A stretch of 64,000 nt of DNA, from contig JARWMV010000235.1 in the NCBI GenBank assembly GCA_030998015.1, positions 248,001 to 312,000 of the forward strand. The letters run 5' to 3'. Each line of letters begins with the position of its first letter. Within the stretch, counting starts at the first letter, position 1. A model generated the notes under the pieces. That model worked only from the letters and a program-made list of their open reading frames with translations, had not been told where the DNA came from and did no database searches. Both the position numbers and the translations under genes were made by a program. This stretch comes from Ceratorhiza oryzae-sativae. Its lineage: Eukaryota > Basidiomycota > Agaricomycetes > Cantharellales > Ceratobasidiaceae. Below, one piece after another: positions 59,011 through 64,000 of this stretch.

Positions 59011-60484
59011 TCACTCCAATGGCCTTATTTCTCCATCCCTATGTCTCCGCCGCCTTCTGTCGCTGTTCCCCCCGAGCATATATGTCCCCGGTGGGAGATG
59101 CCCATATTCAGACGCAGGATCGCCCGAAATCGCACGGATCACACGCGCACCAGACCCATGGTGTCCGCGTCGGCGCTCGTAATCATCATTATCGTCATCA
59201 TAGTCACGATGCCGCGATGGTGATCCCGTTCTCTTGGATATCCGCGGCGGTGGTTATCATAGTCGTAGTCGCGTCTTCGCTCGCGCGGATGGTCATACTC
59301 TGAACTAAGAGTGAGATTCCCCATCATATCTTCGAGCGGGCGACCAGGACGACCCGATGAAGAGTAGGCGCGTTGGCGGCGGTATCTATCTGCAGTTTCG
59401 AGGGTTGGCGAGACCGCTGAGGCCATGCCAGGCGAGGGTTCTCGGTAATGTCTATGTCCGCGAGAGGAGCGACCACGGTAATAGTCTTCGTCGTCGCCGT
59501 ACTCGCTGCGGCCTCGTCCGTATTCGCTTCGACTGGGATAGTAATCGTCGCGTCCGGAGGTAATCCTGCCTCCGTACTCGCTACGTCCGCCATACGCGCT
59601 TCCGGCCTCCCCCATATTCGCTTCGCCCACTGTATTCACCTCGCCCACTGTATTCACCTCGCCCACCGTGTTCACTTCGGCCGCCGTATTCGCTACGTGC
59701 TGCATACTCGCTACGTCCATCATACTCGCTCCGACCACCTGCAACACCACGCAGATATTTGCCGATGCCACCGACAAGCCCTGGCGCGCCAGCATCCCGA
59801 TAGCTGCGGCCATATTCCCCTCGTCCGTACTCGTGACGTTTACGACGTTCCGAGTCCGAAGATCTGCTGCCCGACGAGCTCGAATCGCTAGAATAGCCAC
59901 CTTGACGACGTGAGCGAAAGGGCACGGAGGATGAGCGCCGGTTGAAATCCGGCCGGCTGCGTGAACGGTGTTTATCGTATTCGCGAGACCGATCGTCGCC
60001 TTTGTAGAAGAACTTCAATGCAATGGCTGGAGTCTAACGCCTTAGCTAGGTGGGTGAGCGTATTCGAGGTACTGACCTGCCGCGACCAAGAGCGCTTCCT
60101 TTCGGCCATGCTTGTCATAGTGTCGTTGGGCGCGGTTCCACCATTCCTCGACTACAAGCCTAATTAGTCAAATCGCAGAGTGCCTGCAAGGAACTAGCCC
60201 CAACCTTCGTGAACAGCCATCTCGACTAATGACCTGATCTGCCGCTCGCGATCCCTGTCGATGATGAGCCCATTGCGATAGTTGAATCGTCGCCAGGCTT
60301 CGACCCCAGCTGCAGCACCGAGTTCGACAGCCATCATTTTCGCAGCGTCAGCCACTCCGCCATATACATGGCGGTGCCAAGACTCGGATCTACGCCTGCT
60401 CATGCTCTCACGAAAGTGGGCATGTGCATCTTCGATCAAGCGGGCAAGGTCAACTGGAGAACTGTGTAAAACGTCAATGGCCAT
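59011..60484 (-). CDS. Tyr/Gly/Arg-repeat protein with DUF3759/CipC-like N-terminus, copy 1
   Basis: Three exons (60484-60205, 60151-60077, 60026-59011). The N-terminal part reads SPVDLARLIEDAHAHFRESM, RRRSESWHRHVYGGVADA, ELGAAAGVEAWRRFNYRNG and, after a 75-nt exon, KHGRKEALLVAAAIALKFF. This helical block resembles the fungal DUF3759 (CipC) pattern with its GAAG-x-EA core; the match is my inference. The rest is disordered: Ser/Arg-rich, then repeats of SEYGGR/GEYSGR, then Arg/Asp/Tyr-rich, ending GDPASEYGHLPPGTYMLGG. Two one-base frame changes, near 59606 (in a GGGGG run) and 59225, compensate each other, so the total length is still a multiple of three. The paralogue at 61501-62851 is uninterrupted. 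Function unknown; the repeats look suited to condensate or scaffold behaviour. Confidence 0.65.
59560..59720. repeat. Minisatellite encoding SEYGGR-type hexapeptides
   Basis: Nine or so 18-bp units, for example TTCACCTCGCCCACTGTA in near-perfect copies at about 59634-59670. On the minus strand each unit encodes Ser/Gly-Glu-Tyr-Gly/Ser-Gly-Arg. Confidence 0.8.
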
Positions 60485-61500
60485 ACAGGGAGAGGAACCG
60501 ACTACACCAGTGCTTACGATGGTCGATAGCGCCCAGGATGAACCTCTCCAGGGAGCGGGAAATCAGGATGAGGAGCTGGAGGCGAGTCGGCCCGCGAGCG
60601 AGGACTCGGACCCATACCCAGGGTGTGCATCACGTTCTGCACAATCGACGGCGATGGCGAACGCCGGCTCATTGTGTGGTCGTCGACAAGCAGAGCTTCG
60701 TCCTCGCTCCGATGACGTACACAACACGTGTGGTGGATCAACCGTCTTGCCTGGTTTTGTCAATACCCGGTTTTAACCCAGTGCCCGGTCATGTTAAACC
60801 GGTGTGCTGTTATTTCGATGATTCCGCTCCAACTTGTTTTGCTTGTGTATTTGCTCTGCGCTCTACGCACATGAGTTTCGTTCCAAGCGCTTAAGCGCCA
60901 GGCGAAACCGCTCAACTCAGCAAAAACTGAGGGTGTGACTATACAAGGGGTGTCTTCAGGGTTTCATGACATGTAATAAACCCAATTTTCAATGATGCGC
61001 TGGTGTGATTCAGGTTCATTTGGGTTTATGAAGCCATGAAGAAACCCTGTGAATAATTAGGCTTTATAAACCCACATTGCACCTTCTGGTTTTTGCTGAG
61101 GTAGTGGGACTGAGTTTGGGTCAGGTACAACCACCCGATCACCTTGTTTGCCCCCATTGTTATCACCGGCACTTGCCCGGAATGTGCTGCCCGACCCATG
61201 CCTGACATGCAAAGCTATGGTTGCTAAATGTGGTTTTATTTCAGAGTCGAAAGTACTGATCGGATCTTCAAACCTACAGGAGGCTGAGTAGCCCCCATAA
61301 AACCTGAGCCGGCACCCGGTATCCTAGGCAAAAATAAATAAATTGGTGCTTGAACGCATGACTACTCGTTTATGGTTTCATATTACGTTGTACTAGTACA
61401 TTATGTATAGGCAATTTGCGGACTCGTAGCCCCATCATCACAACATTTCGTTTCCAAAATTGATTCATGTCGACAAAAAAGCCCACCACAACCATCCCGT
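60485..61500. other. Intergenic region between the two repeat-protein paralogues
   Basis: The minus frame 60741-60514 (a Ser/Pro-rich stretch ending PGEVHPGRYRPS) may be a lost N-terminal extension of copy 1, because copy 2 has a comparable Ser/His/Pro leader. Farther on, CAGGGTTTC (60957-60965) and GAAACCCTG (61041-61049) form an inverted repeat, with several further copies of a GGGTTTAT-like word between 60955 and 61080. Confidence 0.45.
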
Positions 61501-62851
61501 TTATAGCAATAACCTCGGCCTACTCCTACTCCTGTGCCTATGCCTGCTACTGCCCCCTTCGGCCACATACGTTCCAGGGGGGAGGTGCCCATACTCGGAT
61601 GTTGGATCTCCAGAGGTGGTATGGATCACGCTTGTACCACCATGGTGGTGTCTGTGTGAACGACCATAGTCATAATCATCGTCGTAGTAATCCCGACTGG
61701 GGTGATCATAATCGTGTCTGGAGCCGAGAGATAGGCCGCCCATTAACCTTTCGAGAGAAGGGCCATGCCGACTCAAGGACCGGGGTCGGCGGAATTGATG
61801 CGCAGTTTCAAGAGCAGGCAAGGCGGTCGAGAGAAGGCCTGGCGAAGGCCCTCGATGGTGCATGTGTCCATCTCTATCAAGGGAGCGCCCTCGATAGTAA
61901 TCGTCATCGTAGCCACCGTACTCGCTGCGCCCGCCGTAAATGCTCGGGCTTCCGAGTTCGCCAAGTCCACCATAATCCGAGCGGTGGCTCATCCGGCCGT
62001 GAAGGAACTTGCCAACCCCTGCGAGAGGTCCAGCCCGACCAACGTCGTGGAGAAACTCTCCACCACGTCCCCCGTGATACCCAGGATCGTCAAGCATAGG
62101 GCTACCGCTGCTCCATAAATCCGAGTCACTCGAGTAATCGGGGTAACGCGAGTGCGAGCCTAGTCGGTTGTGCGAGTGGTATCTATCTGTTCGATGGTGT
62201 CCGCGGTCTCCTTTATGGAAAAACTTGATTGCGATAGCTAACGTGGAGCGCATTAGGCAGGCGTAGGAGAGGAAGATGAAGGAGGCTGACCTGCAGCCGC
62301 CAAAAGGGCTTCTTTCTTGCCGTGTTCGTCTCTGTACCGGTCGCCATGATTCCACCATCTGTCAACTGCATGGAATTCAGCTGACCACGTTGAAATTGTG
62401 TCAGAGCGAGTCACCGACCTTCGTAAACGGCCATCTCGACGAGCGAACTCATTTGCCGCTCACGATCAACGTCGAGAACGGCTCCGTTACGATGATTGTA
62501 TCGCCTCCATGCTTCGAATCCGGCTGCGGCGCCGAGCTCGAGAGCCATCATTCTCGTGGCGTCGGTCATTCCGCCGTAGAGGCTACGATGCCAAGATTCG
62601 GACCTTCGCCTGCTCAGACCGTCTCGAAAGTAGTCGGACGCCTCTCTGATTAGGAGCGCAATGTCAACCGGCGAGCTGGTGAAGGTGTGAGCAGTCGGTG
62701 GGGTAGCAAGGGCGCCCGGTACGTACGATGCTATGTGGTGGCCATGATGAGGTCCGCCAGAATATGGCAAGTCCGAATGAAAAGGTAGGCCCCCGGGCGG
62801 CGAGAGGGAGCGAGAGTATCTGGATCTATGGGAATACATGGATTTCTGCAA
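61501..62851 (-). CDS. Tyr/Gly/Arg-rich protein with DUF3759/CipC-like N-terminus, copy 2
   Basis: Intact tandem paralogue of the gene at 59011-60484, on the same strand. Exons: 62851-62419, 62365-62291 and 62237-61501, sum exactly 415 codons (414 residues). The second exon is 75 nt in both copies. N-terminal leader rich in Ser/His/Pro; helical block SPVDIALLIREASDYFRDGL, RRRSESWHRSLYGGMTDA, ELGAAAGFEAWRRYNHRNG, KHGKK-like EHGKKEALLAAA and AIAIKFFHKGD. The tail is Arg/Ser/Asp/Tyr-rich (SEYGGYDDDYYRGRSLDRDG) but has far fewer hexapeptide repeats than copy 1, and ends GDPTSEYGHLPPGTYVAEGG plus Arg-rich residues. The start could also be 62839 (second Met). Possible DUF3759 membership is inferred; role unknown. 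Confidence 0.78.
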
Positions 62852-63293
62852 GGTCGAGCGTGAGGGAAATCGTTGTCTGGTTATATGGATTGGGCGGGGG
62901 CGTAGTCTCGTAATGGATATGGAGCATTCCTTTCTAATGCCGTATAGAACATGCGCAGTGGAGCCTCCAGGGTGGCACTGACATCATCGGAACAACAACG
63001 TAAAGTGTGCGGAAAAACTAAGCTTGATTCGCGAACAAGGCTCAATCTGTTGGGGTTACGGCCAAGCGCACACCCGATGGAGAAGCCGAATGTCCCGCAT
63101 TTGAAAGGTAGTTGTGGAGAGACCAAGTGTCGACGAGAAGCTTGGGTGACCCGTGACGGTTGACGCGGAGAAGCAGACAAGCGCCGGTGTGGCGAATCGC
63201 CCGGCCAGCCACCCAGCCACGTAATCAGGGACTTGCCGGCGCTTAATTTTCGGAGACGCGACGCGCCCTCGACCCGCACGCATCGTATCCGCC
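62852..63293. promoter_or_regulatory. Divergent promoter region, repeat protein copy 2 / CCT8
   Basis: 442 bp between start codons facing away from each other. No TATA box is evident on the CCT8 side, as is usual for housekeeping genes. Confidence 0.45.
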
Positions 63294-64000
63294 ATGTCGC
63301 TCAAAGTGCCCAAGTCCAATAACCTGCAGCTGTTCAAAGATGGATATAAGCACCTCCAGGGCATCGAGGAGGCCGTCATGAGGAACATCCAGGCCGTCAC
63401 AGAGCTCTCCGATCTCGTGCGCACCAGCTTTGGTCCAAATGGTCCGCCCACGCGATTGCTGCCCAGCATCCCACGCTGACCGCGCACTTTCAGGCAGAAA
63501 TAAGCTCATTATAAACCACCTCGGAAGAATGTTCGTCACGTCTGATGCTGCGACTATTATCCGGGAGATCGAGGTCGTGCACCCAGCAGCCAAACTCGTG
63601 GTCATGGCATCGCAGGCGCAAGAGGCAGAGGTGGGTGACTAGTCTACTGAAGCTATTTTAAGCTGCTTATCGTGCATCATTCAGATGGGCGACGCGACAA
63701 ATGCAGTGATTGTTCTGGCGGGCGAGTTACTCAAAAAGTCCGAGCACCTCTTAATCATGGGGCTGCACCCCAGTGAGATTGTCATCGGTTACGAGCTGGC
63801 GTGTACAAAAGCTCTGGAAGAACTTGAAAGTAAGCCGTTCACTCTTGTACCGCCTGGAGCCTCGCGCTGACGTACAATTCCAGCCCTCTCCAACTACAAC
63901 CTTGCGAAACCATTGACCAAGGAATCTCTGTCGGTTGTGCTTAAATCCTCGATCGCCTCGAAACAATACGGTTCGGAAGACATGATTGCATCGTTGGTAG
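63294..64000 (+). CDS. CCT8: T-complex protein 1 subunit theta (CCT8), 5' part
   Basis: Subunit of the cytosolic TRiC/CCT chaperonin, which folds actin, tubulin and other proteins with ATP. Start at 63294 (MSLKVPKSNNLQLFKDGYKH). Exons so far: 63294-63441, 63494-63630, 63685-63829 and 63884 onward; the gene runs off the window end. Group II chaperonin motifs: LVRTSFGPNGRNKLIINHLG across the first intron, LFVTSDAATI-type (MFVTSDAATIIREIEV), HPAAKLVVMASQAQEAE, then GDATN where most chaperonins have GDGTN or GDGTT, and AGELLKKSEHLLIMGLHPSE. The theta-specific reading is LVVMASQAQE and YGSEDMIASLV. No frame change in the 707 bp seen. Confidence 0.95.

Noticed and set aside
60957..61049. Inverted repeat CAGGGTTTC/GAAACCCTG as transposon ends
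   Set aside because: Only 9 bases, no target-site duplication and no internal coding; noted in the intergenic entry but not called an element.
1..64000. CRISPR arrays, operons, ribosome binding sites, riboswitches
   Set aside because: The intron-rich gene structure shows a eukaryotic nuclear genome; no regularly spaced direct repeats of CRISPR type were seen.

Overview
This window is nuclear DNA of a filamentous fungus, most likely an agaricomycete basidiomycete. Genes are split by many short introns of roughly 45-65 bp. The families are typical of that group: three Zn2Cys6 regulators, a secreted A1 aspartic protease, an M28 aminopeptidase, a GH105 pectin enzyme, an RGS/Rax1-like membrane protein and a mitochondrial pyruvate dehydrogenase kinase. 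The mix, especially the kinase-like and Zn2Cys6 paralogues, suggests a Rhizoctonia/Ceratobasidiaceae-like fungus. That placement is inference.

Layout. 0.1-1.6 kb holds a MICOS MIC26/MIC27-like gene (+). 1.6-5.7 kb holds degraded coding-like debris and low-complexity tracts. 5.7-7.4 kb is the RGS-domain protein (-). 7.4-12.6 kb has no recognisable gene. 12.6-17.6 kb carries three minus-strand genes: an HD-domain cyanamide-hydratase-like protein, an M28 aminopeptidase and a C2H2 zinc-finger protein. 18.5-19.8 kb holds an unrecognised single-span membrane protein candidate (+). 20.3-26.8 kb is a head-to-head pair: a kinase-fold protein lacking the catalytic aspartates (-) and Zn2Cys6 regulator A (+). 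27.3-32 kb is an AT-rich, almost CpG-free transposon graveyard with a LINE 3' end and a hAT relic. 33.7-35.3 kb is the intact PDH kinase. 38.3-41.7 kb is an FAD-dependent oxidoreductase with very long low-complexity insertions. 42.3-46.3 kb is an aspartic protease gene followed by its dead tandem copy. 46.7-53.1 kb repeats the pseudokinase plus Zn2Cys6 pair (copy B), now tail-to-tail. 53.4-55.0 kb is GH105, 56.1-58.7 kb is Zn2Cys6 regulator C, 59.0-62.9 kb holds two tandem paralogues with Ser-Glu-Tyr-Gly-Gly-Arg-type repeats, and 63.3 kb to the end is the 5' part of CCT8.

Two themes stand out. First, a two-gene module (pseudokinase with an N-terminal helical region, next to a Zn2Cys6 regulator) occurs twice in different relative orientation. 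Its domain order and catalytic-site losses resemble metazoan MLKL, a cell-death executor. Second, several otherwise well-conserved genes contain single-base frame changes that often compensate, while neighbouring genes are perfectly open. This mix could reflect unpolished assembly indels, real decay, or both.
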